From positions 3,971,467 through 4,035,466 of the forward strand of contig CM074808.1 of the NCBI GenBank assembly GCA_037447605.1: a stretch of DNA of 64,000 nt, written 5' to 3'. The notes beneath the pieces were generated by a model, which made no database searches, had not been told where the DNA came from, and saw nothing but the letters and a program-made list of their open reading frames with translations. The translations under genes and the position numbers were made by a program. Positions 43,801-57,280 of this stretch are shown here, piece by piece (the stretch's first letter is position 1; each line of letters begins with the position of its first letter). This DNA is from Zygnema circumcarinatum (lineage: Eukaryota; Streptophyta; Zygnematophyceae; Zygnematales; Zygnemataceae).

Positions 43801-46800
43801 TTATTCCCCATCAATACATTTGCTCCACCTTCAAGGAGCTTCTTCACCAAAGTGTTGTCCACTTCTCTTCGATTGCCGGGAGTTGCCTGCAGGCATCCAA
43901 AAGTTAAATGGTTAATGGGAAAACGAGTTGTATAAGGGCGAGCATAGGAAACAGAGGAGAATGGAAGGACATGGTTACAAAGTGGCTCACAAGAGAAAGG
44001 AGGGAGGTGGGATAGAGAGGCATGGAGAGAAAACATCAATTAAACTACTCAGTAAGTTACCTGTTCGGGAGAAATCAAAACATTCTTTTCCTCCCTTTCT
44101 CAGAATGATAAAATGCTTACCCCATGGTGCCACAGAGACGACAGAAGAGGGGAGAGGAGACGAAAGGGAGAAAACATGGGAGATGAAGAAAGCGCGAGAT
44201 GAGAGGAGGGAGATGGAGAGAAACAGGAGGTAGAGGAAGAGGAGAGCAAAGAGGTGAGGAGGATAAAGACAAGCGAAGAGGATCACAATAATGACAAGAT
44301 CGGCAGACCATAAGGGTATTCACGAATAAACAGGAAGTTCCAAATAAACGCAGAAGTTTTCTGAAATGAGCAGATGAAAGAAAATCGTACCTGTCTCAAT
44401 ACCCAATGAAGTGCCGTATTTCCATCAGCATCTGTCTCATTCACTCCTGCTCCGGCGCCTAAGAGGAGTCCCACAAGCACTCCATCATTCGCTTGTGCTG
44501 CTCTTAATAAAGGAGCAATCTCTGCGCTTTGCGGATGAGCTGAAAGCTTTGGATTGAAACATAGTACGGCTTCCAGCACCCGCATAGCATCTTTTCTCAG
44601 AGGGCTTTCTTCAATACCCATGTTCTGAGTTGGCGAATTTTCTAGAGAAGTTCCCCAAGCTTGGATTGCAGCTATATCGAACGACTTTTGCCTTATTCTA
44701 TCATGGAGATTACTCAATCGAATAATCTTCCCCAAAAGTAGGTCTATTAGTGTACCAGATCCCTCATCTTCACAACCTGTATAGTCAGATCCGCGAGCTA
44801 TACTATTGACGAAGGAACTGCGGGTGACAAGAAGAAGAGCTACTAGGGGCACTAGTTGAAGTTGTGAGGCTAACTGAAATGCAACTCGTACAAGCTGATC
44901 TTTACTTTTCTGCAACCATAACGTCACCCACAAAAACAGGTTTAGAAACGGTAACCACAGGAGCATACAAGAATCAAATTTTCAAGTAGTGCGGGGACAT
45001 CTGCTCTCCATGCCAAGCCCTCCAGTGTACGATAACGCAAACAGTCTATGCTATAGGACTCAAGGAGTATCCCAGCTCTCTTGAATAAAACTAAGATTTC
45101 GTTTGCTGCTACAACGGAATTTCAGAGCATACGAATCCACATTCGCTATCATGTACGCGCTGAAAGAACGAGCAAATAATCGAGATAATCTCTTAGGCTC
45201 GACGTTTCCATGGTTGGATGCTCCTATGCTGAAGCAATCTTAACCTATTTTCCAATTCAAATATGACGTACATTCCACAATCATGTGCTAATTACATGAA
45301 AATTTGCCAAAAAATATTCAAACTTGATTGCGGCCTGTGTGCTGTAAACAAGCTTGCCTTTGACCAAATCCAAAGACATAGGTTCCTAAAAAATATTGTA
45401 ACAAAACAACTTCCTTGTTTACCCTCTGCTTAAGCTGCCGTATTCGCTATATAAGCTAAACTATTGTCACTGGTTGCACAAATAGATGTTCAAACCCAAA
45501 TCGAATAGGTTTGATGCGCATTTCCAGTGAACTGCAGAACTCACTTCAACAATTATGCGAACAGCATTCAAGTCCTTTGCTCGGAGCCTCTCCACAACAG
45601 CTCTCGAAGATGTTTCTGGCCCGAAATCAATCTGCATAACAATGCAATTTCATCAAGAGTAACAATACAGCGTTATACTCTTATAATTTATTTTGATAGT
45701 ATATGTGAACACTCTTTCTGCCCATCGAAGTAAAGAATTCCAAATAAACCTGCAACGAAAGTGTGGGGATCTGCCACCTTCGCACAAGCCAAACAGTTCA
45801 TAGTAACTCTGCTAAGGAGTGAAACCTATAACAAAATGTCAAAATTGGTAAGTTACGGAAAAATCTACCTTCAGTTTTGAACTGTAAAGTGCCTCCTCTA
45901 GAGGACAAAGACCTTGCTTACTCCTTAAAGCAGAATTTGCCCCACTCTGGAAAAGGAGCTCTATACATTGTGTGCTGTAAGGACACATAGAAAAGCCATA
46001 CCACTAATATCAGCGAAACGGTAAAAATCAAAAAGGGAAAAAATTGGTCTCAAGAACATTCACGTTACGCAAATTCACACACATGCAAACGAGTCCAGAC
46101 TCGTTGAAATTCTGCCCATTCAATAAAGAACTCAATCCTCAGAAACAAGTATCACCAAGCAACTTGCTTCTTTCATTCGTAGGATTACGATAGAAACAGA
46201 TAAAACTAATGATTCAAAAGCTCATCATTTCGCAGCTATCACTGGACCTCTCTACAAGCTCATTGGCCTGCACACGGTACTAGACAAATAACCGGACGGA
46301 GCTCTGCCACCAATGCTTCAATATGCAGGCCTATGAACTACAAACAGGAAACTACGCGCATATATGCATACGAACATGAAACAATAGTCTCTCGTAACGT
46401 CCACACGCAACTTGTGAGGGCTGACACCCTTCCGCCACAAGAAATCGACCTGATTCGCAAAGTCCACTTGCATAATGTGTTTCACAAATCCAGAAACCTC
46501 ACAAACATACCTCTGGTTCAAGGCAGCATGATGAAGAGCTACACGTCCATCTAATTCATCTACTGCATCCACCGGAACCTGCACATTAAAATTTAAAGGA
46601 GCCGGGATTCAGCACTTGAAGGAAAACCTGGACGAGACATTTCTGATGTTCTGCATATTCACTGGGATCCGCAAGTAACTGAGCGGACTCATGTTACGAT
46701 ATTGTCCGGAATGTTCGTCATTATACAAAGCTTTACTAGGAAGATTTAGCTCCCGCTTTACGTTATCAAATAATTTGAAACAAATCTCGCAACACATTAA

Positions 46801-47809
46801 ATGCAATGTAAGTGACTGCGTTAGATTGATGAACTTACACCTCACAACCATTTCGTCATGCCACTACATCAACTTAATGCGAGCACTATCCTCCCTTCAT
46901 AAAGGGGAAAAGCTAAGTAATCAAAGAGCTCCCAAACTCTTTGCTCTACGAAACTATAATTCTTGAGCACAAACATACTCGATCCTAAATTTCATTTCAC
47001 TAAGAGTCAGCCAGACTCAGTCATCTCTAGTGAAGCCTCGTTCCTCCATCCCTTATTCGAGAAATTGATGAAATTATTCATTGTAAGATCTTAGAGATTC
47101 CACCAATTGAGTTCAACAAGCATACTCGAAGTTCATTCTGTACTACAGTTCACCTTCTCCCTGTCCTCGTCTCCTTCTCCTACATCAGTTTGCCCCAATC
47201 CTGAAAGAAAACCCTAACAGTAACGTATACAAATGTATTGCATGCCATTGACAAATACTCTTAGACCCTTGCATCCTCGCAGGGGTAAAAAAATGCTCCT
47301 CATGATACACCTAAATTGTGTAGCTATCGGTTCTTACTCATCCCAGACCGCCTCTTGCTCTCGGTACCACCCAAAGCCTAATTTTGGCGCCTTCATTTCG
47401 CTACAAGATCGGCATCTGATGTGCTACAAAAAAAATTGAAGAAGACGCTCACCTGCAAATGCTCTTCTTCGCCAGATATTAGCAAGCGAACGCAGTTAAC
47501 CGCTTCATGCAAACACGCATAAAAAAATATATGCCTCAAAAATGTCGTATACGCGTTGTCTTCTTTATAGAACGTCGCCTTCTCCTTGGAGCCCTTCTTT
47601 TTCTTGCTTGCTGAAGGCTTTGAAGCAGACGTTCCAAACCCTAGCCTGCCTCGCTCTGCTTCCGCCAATTTTCTGAGCTCTCTAACATCGTCCTTCTCAA
47701 TGCATTCCCTAATCTGTCGCTGTAAGTGCGCTGACGCCTGCACAGCCACCCTCTGCTCCATTATTCCGCCGTTGGCAGACGACGCCCGGCCTTCATTATC
47801 CGACGCCAT
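40814..47809 (-). CDS. Ankyrin-repeat, tandem CCCH zinc-finger and RRM protein
   Basis: Likely cytoplasmic/nuclear RNA-binding regulator. Nine in-phase exons: 47809-47453, 46578-46511, 45974-45869, 45631-45545, 44909-44391, 43886-43665, 43420-42810, 42444-42219, 41992-40814; 1,124 residues. The order is: a Lys-rich N-terminus; ankyrin-like units (LDGRVALHHAALNQ, CIELLFQSGANSALRSKQG, GAGVNETDADGNTALHWVLRQ, GATPVHTAAGHGHAEALRMI, ETPLHYAV); two CCCH fingers, C-x8-C-x5-C-x3-H (CRFYGTAEGCSYGSKCHFAH) and C-x7-C-x5-C-x3-H (CQHYEKGLCPHGTKCKFAH); an RRM with RNP2 KVFVGGLP and RNP1 RGFGFVLF; and a ~390-residue Pro/Ser/Gln/Asn-rich tail. Plants have ankyrin-CCCH and CCCH-RRM proteins; all three together is uncommon to my knowledge. 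The same chain of exons supports one gene, but transcript proof is lacking. Confidence 0.88.
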
Positions 47810-49090
47810 GAAAAGATCTACGCCCTGAGATGCTGCGGTTCTGCAGGAGCAGGAGATGCAATTTTTTGCCCTAAAAAGAAAGCAGTTCCTAAAAAAGGAT
47901 GAAGTGATGATGCCCTCTCACATGTACCTCTTCCTCACTCATTATCCTGCACTGCACCTTTCAGGATGTTCGCTTGCCTTCAGGGGGCCTGGCTGGGAGG
48001 GGCAAACCCGGCCCACAACGACGGGCCCGCCGTCCGTATGAACACTTTCTGGAAGACCTGTACGGCGCTTTATCTGGGATCGCGTCTGAACGGACAGATT
48101 TTATCCACTCCGGCTCAAAAAGTGTTCGAAGTTCAGCGAGGTCAACAATGCATGTGGATCCTCCCAGATCAGCAGATTCCACGGTAGATCGGTGGATCCG
48201 TATCACGACAAGAGGCGGGCTTTTGCGAAACGAAGCGAAAAACAGAGAATTTGGTGGATTCACAAATCGGGAATCGGGATCACAAATTCGAATTTGGGAT
48301 TTTTCCGAATTCGGAATTCGTTCGGCCCGGCTCGGCTCATTATGGCTTCGAGTGCGACGGAAGAGCCTCACGTTTGCATGCGCACAATGACATTTGTGTC
48401 GCAATATGAAACTTAAGTCTTTTCTTTTACTTTTCCAAAAGTCAGAGAGAGGGTGAGGGTGAGAGAAAGTGAAAAAGGGGAAAGAGAGGAGAGAAAAAGC
48501 AAAAAGGGAGAAAGAAAAAGCACATTGCCAGCAATCAATAGACTTGGCCATGCGTATGTATACAGGTAGTGGCGCAGGTATGGCAACGCATGCGATGGCA
48601 TGACCATACCACGTCCAGCAATACTCGTCATTGAATGAGCTGCAGGCCTTCGATTGCATGGATCACAGAGCACCTCCACAGGCAAAAGCGTTTTTGTTGA
48701 AACAAAAACTTGCCAACATATACTTACTGCAAGAAGTATTAATGGATATAGCAGACCAGCGTTGGTGGCACAACTGGACTCCAAAAAGGGCTTGCTTATC
48801 ATGAATTACAGCTAAAGATTATTCTTACTCACTGTCAGGAGTACACTACATGAATATATCAAGGACAGCTCCATGTACAAAATACAGCTCATCAACCCTA
48901 ATCTTTCCTAGTTCAACAACCTAGCCTCAGACCACTTTCAAGTAAGGAAATATACAAATGTTTGAACCGGACATTCACCCCGCAATTGCATTGATCAGCA
49001 TTAAACTGACCACTTTTGACCAGTCTGTACGTACTTCTAAATTCTCAACTGCCACAAACAAGGAGCTGATATTTTTTTTCTGAAACAACC
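47810..49090. other. Spacer between the CCCH/RRM gene and histone H2A
   Basis: Both flanking genes are on the minus strand, so this holds the promoter of the CCCH/RRM gene and the 3' end of H2A. A palindrome-rich string (CCGAATTCGGAATTCG) lies at 48307-48322. The ORFs on both strands across 47960-48660 have no recognised motif and no matching exons. Confidence 0.4.
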
Positions 49091-49858
49091 TTATGAGGTA
49101 TCTCCACCTTCTGCAGCAGCAGAGGATGAGCCTCCGCCGCTTTTCTTTGGGAGAAGAACAGAGTGAATGTTTGGAAGCACTCCTCCTGCAGCAATAGTGA
49201 CTTGACCTAGAAGCTTGCTGAGCTCCTCATCGTTCCTTACTGCCAGCTGGACATGGCGGGGAACAATTCGAGTCTTCTTGTTATCGCGAGCAGCATTTCC
49301 CGCCAGTTCCAAAACCTGCGGAGATAAAAGAGAGGCGGAAAAAAGGAAGAAAAAATTACAAACAATGAGAAACAGTAAGACAGTATTGCAGCATCCTTCC
49401 CAAAAATAAGAGAAAAATAAAATGTACGACAAGGTAGACATGAAAGCTGATCATTATTATAACCTGTCAGTGTATGTTTACTTGCAAAGCGATGCCTACT
49501 TATATAAAATAATGATTGTTCCGGTCCCATGCTTTTCAAGCACTGACCTGCATGTATGTAACATCAAGCAGCAATACGTGTACTAGATTAGCATTACTGA
49601 AGCTGAGTGAAACAGAAAAAGAAAGAATCTCGCAAGAAAAACAAATGCAAGTTCATAAAGAAACAATCGCCGCTTTCTCACCTCAGCAGCCAGATACTCT
49701 AGTACCGCAGCAAGGTAAACAGGTGCACCCGCTCCAACACGTGTCGCATACTTTCCAGCTTTCAAAAATCGAGCAATTCGACCGACAGGAAACTGGAGAC
49801 CGGCCTTCGCAGATCGAGAGACCGCCTTCTTTCCTGCGCTCTTTCCTCGCCCCGACAT
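49091..49858 (-). CDS. H2A: Histone H2A
   Basis: Core nucleosome histone. Two exons, 49858-49682 and 49315-49091, give 133 residues. Exon 1 has the N-terminal tail [19 protein letters not shown], then [15 protein letters not shown] and [12 protein letters not shown]. Exon 2 has [19 protein letters not shown], the acidic patch [15 protein letters not shown], and [15 protein letters not shown]. The intron between LAAE and VLEL is at the position usual for plant H2A genes. The tail is Ser/Ala/Gly-rich and ends GGDTS: it has neither the SPKK motif of plant H2A.W nor the SQ motif of H2A.X, so it is a canonical-type H2A. Upstream, an inverted CCAAT box lies at 50129-50133. Confidence 0.97.
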
Positions 49859-52238
49859 GGCTGCTGGACTTGCTGCGTCAAGAATAAAGAGTGCAAAAAA
49901 AAAAGGCGACAAAACCGAAATACCTTCAACAAGCACAGTAGACTGTGTGACGCTCAAGATGCTCACTGATCAAATGATATACTACGTGCACGGTAAATTC
50001 CAGGAAATGACTGCAGTGGAAGATAGGAAGTAGTGGGCTCAAGAGGCGGATGAAAGTAGCCTTTTCGTTTGCCCTAATTTGAATGCATTGCGAAAAGTGC
50101 AACAGCTTTCGCGCGTGCGGACGTTCCTCCAATCAGAACGCGCGACTCGGCGACGCAGGATCGAAGTCGCGAACGCAGAACCTCTACGACTGCGACCGTC
50201 GATCTCTGCCACGGGCCCTCGCCTATCGACGGTCGTTTCCTTTGTACCGGTCAACCAGTGAAAAACGGAAACTTTAAATTCCAAGGGCCGGCCTGTTCGG
50301 TAATAAATTGCGTCACAAGTCTACGATACGTCGTACTGAGCCGCGATACATATCCCGATAGGATATACTGTAATTGGGATATATCTATAGTGACACCATG
50401 GATCGTGACCTTTATGGGTTCTTTTTCCAATTTCGTTAACTGAATGACATTGAACATTACCAAACTGAGCCTGAGTTTCCTCGCTTATCCATTGAACATC
50501 TGGTGAAGAACCCTTTCTAGCTTTTTTCTTTTGTGCTTAGGTCCTTTGCGACCAGTTCCTCGTTTTTCCCCATGATGCTGTTTTTGTCCATGTATATTTG
50601 ATGGCCATCGTGAGATCAATGCCACGTTCCTTTTCTTCAAAGAAGAAGATAAATGCCGTAGGAGGACCTCAAGAAGAAGAAACTGTCATTTTCATTGCCA
50701 AAGCCTTAATCGGTTCATTTGGTGCAATCATTTCACATTTTTAATATTGTTTTTTCATTTTCCAGACGTGTACATGGACAATTCCCATTGTTTACGGCCT
50801 AATCACAGTGACAACTCGGTTGGCAAAATAACTAAAACTAACATAATCTCGACCATCCATGGGGTTCGGCCCTAATTTAGACAAACTTCTCTGACTCTTT
50901 GTGGCAACCCCGTCTTATGCCAAGAGGCCCTTGAAACTGAGACCTTTAAACGGGTGGTGCTGTATCACTCTCAAATATCAACATGCTCAAATATCAGTAT
51001 TTCATGCGTGTGGCTTTCCATTGCATTAGTACATGGCAACATATACAGTCTAAAGATACTCATTATTTATTTCTTTCTCAGACAACCCTTTTTGTCTATT
51101 TGGAGACGTTATAAAAAACAGAGGAGAAACGTCGAGTGCCAGCAACAGCCAAAAAGGTAGAATGGAAAGGTAGTGCTCTTAACAGCCCAGTTCAACGCAT
51201 AGATCCTATTGGGTGGTCCACCTCCACCTCGACAGAAATTACTGAACGGTTAGAATTCTACTCAGCACATTATACAAACAGGTTCACCACTTCTTCGACA
51301 TTTCTGAAGTGTTGCAGAGAGTTGGGCACCAGAGCTTTCACAAACTCAGCCTCCAACCTCCAACCGGCCCCTCCCTTTCCCCTCCCCCCTCTAAAGGCAG
51401 AACCCTAAAAGCACAGAAACACGCTTCAAGTATCAGGACAGTCCGATTAAAGCCACCACAGATGCAATTCGAAAACGAGGCAAAAGCCCTCGAGAGAAAA
51501 AAAAATGATAATTGTAGCTGAAAGTCAGCAGAACAACACATTTTCCTCTTGTGTCCCACAAAGTCAGCCCTAGTAACTTGGCTATATACAGTGACCGGCG
51601 GTTTCACTGCCGTCTTCCTGAGATCACCTCTATCTCTCGCTCCCTCTGTTCCTTCTCCCTCACCCCTCACTGCCTCCCCCCCTCCCAATTCCCAAAAGAA
51701 AACAGTGAAAATAAAACTCTATTTTGTACAGCTTCACAACGAGCCCATTTCAGATATGTCGGCAAATAACTTGAAGAACTTACCTCCCTTCTTCACCATC
51801 AATGAAGACCCTCCACCAAAGAAATAGGCTGCGGGCTGAGTCGTACCCTCTTTGAAGAACGATTTCCCCAACAGCTTTAACCGCTCGTGGATTCTCCCAA
51901 TGGTCCCAACTTTTACACCAATTATACGTCGCAAGGAGATAGTTTTTCTCTTTCGTTTGCGAAACGAAGCCCGAGTCCAGTATCCAGACACTTATTTGAA
52001 AATAATAGACCACATCATCCCCAGTTTCCGAGTTGAATAATTCTGAGAGGCAGGATCTACCCCCTTCCAAATGAAAGGAGCTTTCGGTGGGCTTCTCTTC
52101 CAGTTCCTGTACGTGCGACTGTCTTCTTCGAGGTATTTAGTACTACAAATATAGCCTCCCAACAGTGCGATAGAAGCCAGTCATACACACCCTAAGAGCA
52201 AGCCCTTTGTTGTCACTCAGGGTCATGAAGGTTATAGC
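49859..52238. other. Spacer between H2A and the SPD1-like gene
   Basis: 49859-50250 is the presumed H2A promoter, GC-rich with CCAATCAGAACGCGCG near 50129. The third copy of the dispersed repeat lies at 50521-50624. 50640-51700 is AT-rich. 51730-52200 on the minus strand would be the 3' untranslated region of the SPD1-like gene; a 96-codon ORF there (51780-52070) has no recognised motif and is not called. Confidence 0.4.
50521..50624 (-). repeat. Dispersed ~100-base repeat, copy 3
   Basis: On the minus strand it encodes SNIHGQKQHHGEKRGT and then GRKGPKHKRKKL in the frame conserved in copies 1 and 2, but a short deletion after the shared GIDLTM start puts that start out of frame here. Nucleotide identity to copy 2 is high over CTTAGGTCCTTTGCGACCAG and TGAGATCAATGCCA-like ends. 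Confidence 0.72.
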
Positions 52239-55200
52239 TCAGCGAGGGCGTACTCCCCGAGGCCCTCTTTTGCTCCCTCGTTTCCCGAAGGATGTTGAAG
52301 TAGTGAAACCAAACTCTTCATCGTACTCCTCAAATGACCCTCGCCTGCTGCTGCTGAGGCTTAACACTGAGCGTTCATTCATAGTCATATCCTTATCCGG
52401 CACATGCCCTGCAAAGCATGGAAGGTATCAAGCTGAACCTTCATCAGCTGGGCTCGATAAAGTCAAACATGCATTGAATACCCTCATTCCTACCTCATTG
52501 AATAGGGAGAGAATAGGTCAGCTGCACCTACGGGAGCAGAAGACCACCCTCGGGCCCAATCAGCCTCATAAGAATCCAGTTGGTATAATATCAAACAGAG
52601 ACAGGCGAGTGAACTCTATCATGTATAACTGAAGGCGACTAGCCAAAGACAAATCCTCCTCGGCGAGCTGTATGATCGAATCATATTGATAGGAGGAATT
52701 GACTTCACTAAGAGGTTGAAACACATCAACAATAGGTGCTGCACAGTTAACTATAAATCTACTCTGCTTCACCGACACTTAATTTAAAAGGCGAGAAATA
52801 GGGTGTTTTTGGTTTAAGTCGTAACAAGTTGCGGTATTCTAACAAAGCTCACCAAGTTTAGCTGCCCAGCTGTAGGTACGGTCGACCTCCTCTTCTGCAG
52901 AAAAACCCACCATTCCCAACACAGGATTCCCGAGACTGTACTCGAAGTCGCCATCAAGGCGCCCATTTCCACAGCTGTCGTAAAGCTTGCGCTCCACAAC
53001 AACATTGTATTCGTCATCCCGACTGCGAATCTGTGCACCAAAAAATCCATCTTGGATTACTCGTTAGGGTATCCCCCGCCTCAAGGCCTAAGAAACGTGT
53101 GAAAGCAATCAAGCCAAGGTAATGCAAAGCAATGAAAAGCAGAATGCGATTGTAATGGAAACTAGCATTAACAGAGAAAAGGAACAGAAGACAAAAAGGC
53201 AAATCAGCCTGGCAGTAGGTACACATCTACCGGCAAGCATTTCAAACATTCATGAACTGAGTCAAATTGGGCAGCCAAAAATATCATACCCTCAATTACA
53301 CAAAGAAACTTGAAAAAAATTCTAGAGCTTAAGCAAAGAAGAAATGGGATCGTTTGATTAACACTACTTGAGTTCTGCAAAAAAAAAATCTGAAGCTAAC
53401 CTCGACATAGGGCCTCTTGCCATGGAGAAGAGCGTCTACACTCCTATCCGTCTGCAAACATAGGACAAAAAATGTTAGTGAGAAAATGTGCTGCTTATCC
53501 TCCAAAGAAACCTCAAAGCCCGATGCTTTGTTGAAATATTGATATTCAGGTGGGATGCACTATCTTACCGCATGAGCGACCCAATAAGAACGTTCCCGCA
53601 TTTCAATTAGAAGCGGGAAAGTGGGTGGAGCTTTCCTCTCCAGCACACTCTTCTGAGTTCCTCGAGCCCTTGCCTCATCATCTCCCAAGGTGACCGTCTG
53701 CACACCTCCAACCTGGCCGGCCAGAAGAGACCCTCAAATGAGAGAAATTATTTCACCAGCACAGCGACGAGCAGTGATCCAGAACTGTCGTGGATCTCCA
53801 ATCAACACAATGACAGTGCCCATTGAAAGAATCTACTAAAAAAGGGCCAGCGATCATGAGCTGTGGTATAATTTTAAACTTTTTGGTGGTTGATAAAAAA
53901 AACCTCGACAACCATAACAATATTCAATAATCCGTGCAAACTGTTTTCGGGGACTCCAATGTTTTTAGTGTTATGGGGCTTTCACCATTCCGCTCTGAAC
54001 TTACCAGGTCACACAGAGTGGGATTCTTTATAAGATTTTCGAGCACTTGCCCATGGGCAGTTCCGACCAACATTACACCCCTCTCAGCAATGGTACGACA
54101 AGCCAGGGCCTCCGCCTCTGTTCCAATCTCGTCCACTATGACCACCTCCGGCATGTGATTTTCAACTGCCTCCACCATTATTTTGTGCTGCAGTGCTGGA
54201 TCCGGAACCTGCATTCTCCGAGCTCCGCCAATGGCTGGATGTGGAACATCTCCATCCCCACCGATCTCGTTACTTGTATCCACAATGACCTGCATAACAA
54301 ATCCAGGAATTAAATTATATAAGGTATCCGAGACAGCGCCTCTATTCGACTGACAGTTTTTGAGATTGTATGAACACTGCTAGTGTCGTGTTTACGAAGG
54401 AATCTCTTACGCAACCAAGTAATGCCTGGTAAGCTTGAGTAGTTGACCGTAGTTGAGCAAATTCAAGCGAATCTATTCATATGTCCAAAATATGAATAAT
54501 TTGACAGAGAACAGTATCTTACAATTCTTCTTTGAATAACTCAATACTAGTTAACTAACTTCTGGTGGTACTCAAGCAGCACCATTGGCATCCATTACCT
54601 ACAGAAAATCAGAAACACCAAAATCATCCGACTTTTCTGAACTATCATATAGATTAACCTGAATGTGCGTCAAAATGAGACCAACATGAGTGCTTCAAAT
54701 AAGGAATACACATGAGTGTTTCACATTACGACATGATTGTTTTGAAATTCTGCCTGACTTCACATTCGAAGTGCGATCACCGAAGCAAAAGGTAACCTTA
54801 AGAACAGGCAGAAAGTCCTACCACGCGCTTGTGAAAGTCATCAGATAGCACTCGGGCTATTTCCCGAATCACTGTCGTCTTTCCCACTCCGGGCCTGCAA
54901 CATCAAAGCAAGTGCTATCGTTAGGGTCTTCAGACGTCTCCCTTCTGCCTCCTTTCAGCATCAAGATTTGCAGCAGCTCCCTCAGAGTATTCTGACATAT
55001 AGAACAAAATTCCGGTAAACAGACAGAATACAAGCAAGACTGAATTCAGCATGTAATTTTCCTGTCCTGAGTTTCCTGTCCTCTTTACATTCATCTTCTA
55101 AAATCTCCAAGGTAGCTCTATTTTTCGAGCAGGAACGCACTGCACACACCTTCCAAGGAATAGCAGACTTTGGCCCCCTCCAAGAACATCTCTGATCATA

Positions 55201-57280
55201 TCCACATGGCCTGTGACTGCTCGTCCCACTCGACAGGTGAGACCGACAATGGCTCCCTTACGGTTCCGAATGGCAGAAATTCGGTGCAGAGTGCCTTCAA
55301 CCCCAGCGCGATTATCTCCTCCAAATTCGCCAACCGATATTTGTGCTGCATCTAAATCTGCCCTTGTGATCTGCAGTTCCATCCATATTTCCCAAATCAC
55401 AGCCAATGAGAAGGAAAGCTCATGCATACGTCAAGGCTATAGGGCCAGAATCTTTTCAGAGGCATTATTGATGACCTTGTAAACCACTGCTCCAGCTCGA
55501 GATTGATTTTTTAAAAAAGAGGGGGGGGAAGCGGCTCACTGAACTACTCAACCCTTACCTGTTCCCAAATGATTTATCCGATAGACCATCTGCTTAAATA
55601 TTTCAGAAGGACTTCGAACAACAAAACTACTAAACTTGCAATAGGCCATTCCTCACTTAAGCCATATAACGGCCATAGACTAACCTTCCATTCAATGTGC
55701 AGACGTGAAACAAAGCGGTCTCCTGAAAATAGTGATCTCTTACTACCACTTGCCAGGCATCTGCAAGCACAGCTCCGGGAATGTTTAAGAGCTTAGAAAG
55801 ACTTCAGAAGCAGCGAAACTAAGGACACAGTATGCACCTCTTCATCCCTTAGGTACTCCCCTCCACCATCCCCAAGAAATCGAGCTTCAGGTCGCCGGCC
55901 GAGATCCAGCACTACCTGGACAGAGCGGCCAACCAAAACTTCACGATCCAAATGATACATTGCTCCAAACGATCAGGCCGATTCATTCCACTTTTAGACG
56001 AAGTTTAAGTTAAGAATGGAAATCATTTACACAGAACTTTATAAAGGCCCGTCACTCTTCAGCATCGCTCTTCAAGCACAAACGAATAAGCAATTAATTT
56101 GATCGGCAACCGTTGTAAAATCCGAAAACTCATCATAGGCAAGTGTTGAGACTTCTGCTGTCAATTAGCAAATGCCGCCAATATTTCAGCAACCTATCAT
56201 TTAACAGTTTGAACAAGAAAAAGGTGATTTGAACCGACAAACATACCTCCAGTAACTCTGATCGCCTCGGATGCTTCAGGAGCTTGTCGAGTAGATCCTC
56301 CGGTAAACACTGCAACGACCTGACAGAGGTCAGAACTTAACAGAATACAACAGAAAGGTCGCATCCACAGACAATGAGACGACCTGATTGGGAGTAAGAA
56401 CTGCTGCAAACGCAGCCATGGCCTTCCGATAGCTCATCGCTGAAGCAGAAGTCGGGAAACCTTCGAAGCTTGCCCACCAGCACTTCCAAACTAGCACATA
56501 TTGACGCCTGATGAGCTTTTAGAGGTCTTTCTATCAAGTAACGAAAAACAAGAATACTGGAAGATCAGCCAATCTATGACCTGTCGAGATAGAAGAAGCA
56601 GGAAGTCATTTCGAAGTTTGAAGACTGCGGATCCAAGCAGCATGATCTCGTAGATTCCATAGACACAGACAGACGAGCGAGAGAAAAAACGACAAGAAAA
56701 ACAAACAAACTAGTCCACTCGGAGGAAAAAGCGAGCAGACGAGGACTGCGCAGAAAAACGTGTCGCACCATACAGACATCTCACTTACAGCAAGCAATCT
56801 ATTGCAAGTGAGTTGCCTGCAAAACCTTCAAATTCGATAAAGTTGTATGATTACCTCAAGCAGTCTATTCAAGTCGTCACGCACTACGACAGCTCCCTCT
56901 TCTAGGCAGCCTCTCTCCGTCTCGCAGACCGCCTTGCCCGGAGCACTTCTCGGGGCCAACATCATGTCCTCCTTCACTTCAATGTCGAGCACTCTGGGTG
57001 AAAATTCATCCTCTTCCAAACCTGCTCTCACACCTGAGGTCCTGCTCCCCTCTTCAGAAGCTCGACAACGGGAGCCTTGGCGGATTCTTCCACGAGCACC
57101 TCGGACACTTGCAACATGCACAGAGCGCCATTTCTGCATGTTTTGCGATAAACTCGCAGAACAGACAACAGGAGTATTTGCGGGGTTACTACTGCGTCCT
57201 ACAGTTGCGATCTCTGCAAACTTCCGGTCAACCAGCCACACTGCATCCCCTAATGCCAGGGCCATACCGGCACAATACAT
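52239..57280 (-). CDS. SPD1: Ycf45/SPD1-like plastid P-loop ATPase
   Basis: Nuclear version of the cyanobacterial/algal Ycf45 ATPase; in Arabidopsis (SPD1) it is required for early plastid development. Ten in-phase exons: 57280-56855, 56309-56247, 55915-55838, 55370-55150, 54894-54822, 54289-54005, 53712-53569, 53451-53401, 53030-52853, 52408-52239; 562 residues. Exon 1 is a long plastid-targeting region. Then [15 protein letters not shown] and [16 protein letters not shown], typical of the family. [20 protein letters not shown] and [20 protein letters not shown] lead to Walker A ([16 protein letters not shown], split by an intron), [18 protein letters not shown], Walker B ([16 protein letters not shown]) and [15 protein letters not shown]. 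The protein ends in a basic [15 protein letters not shown] tail, so the C-terminal extension of the Arabidopsis protein seems short or absent. Start at 57280 or the in-frame ATG at 57265 is not decided. Confidence 0.88.

Noticed and set aside
47961-48659. 232-codon minus-strand ORF between the CCCH/RRM gene and H2A
   Set aside because: No recognisable motif; opposite-strand ORFs of similar quality overlap it; it lies in the expected promoter region.
51780-52070. 96-codon minus-strand ORF downstream of the SPD1-like gene
   Set aside because: Composition is protein-like but no splice border of matching phase links it to the gene and no family is recognised; treated as 3' untranslated sequence.
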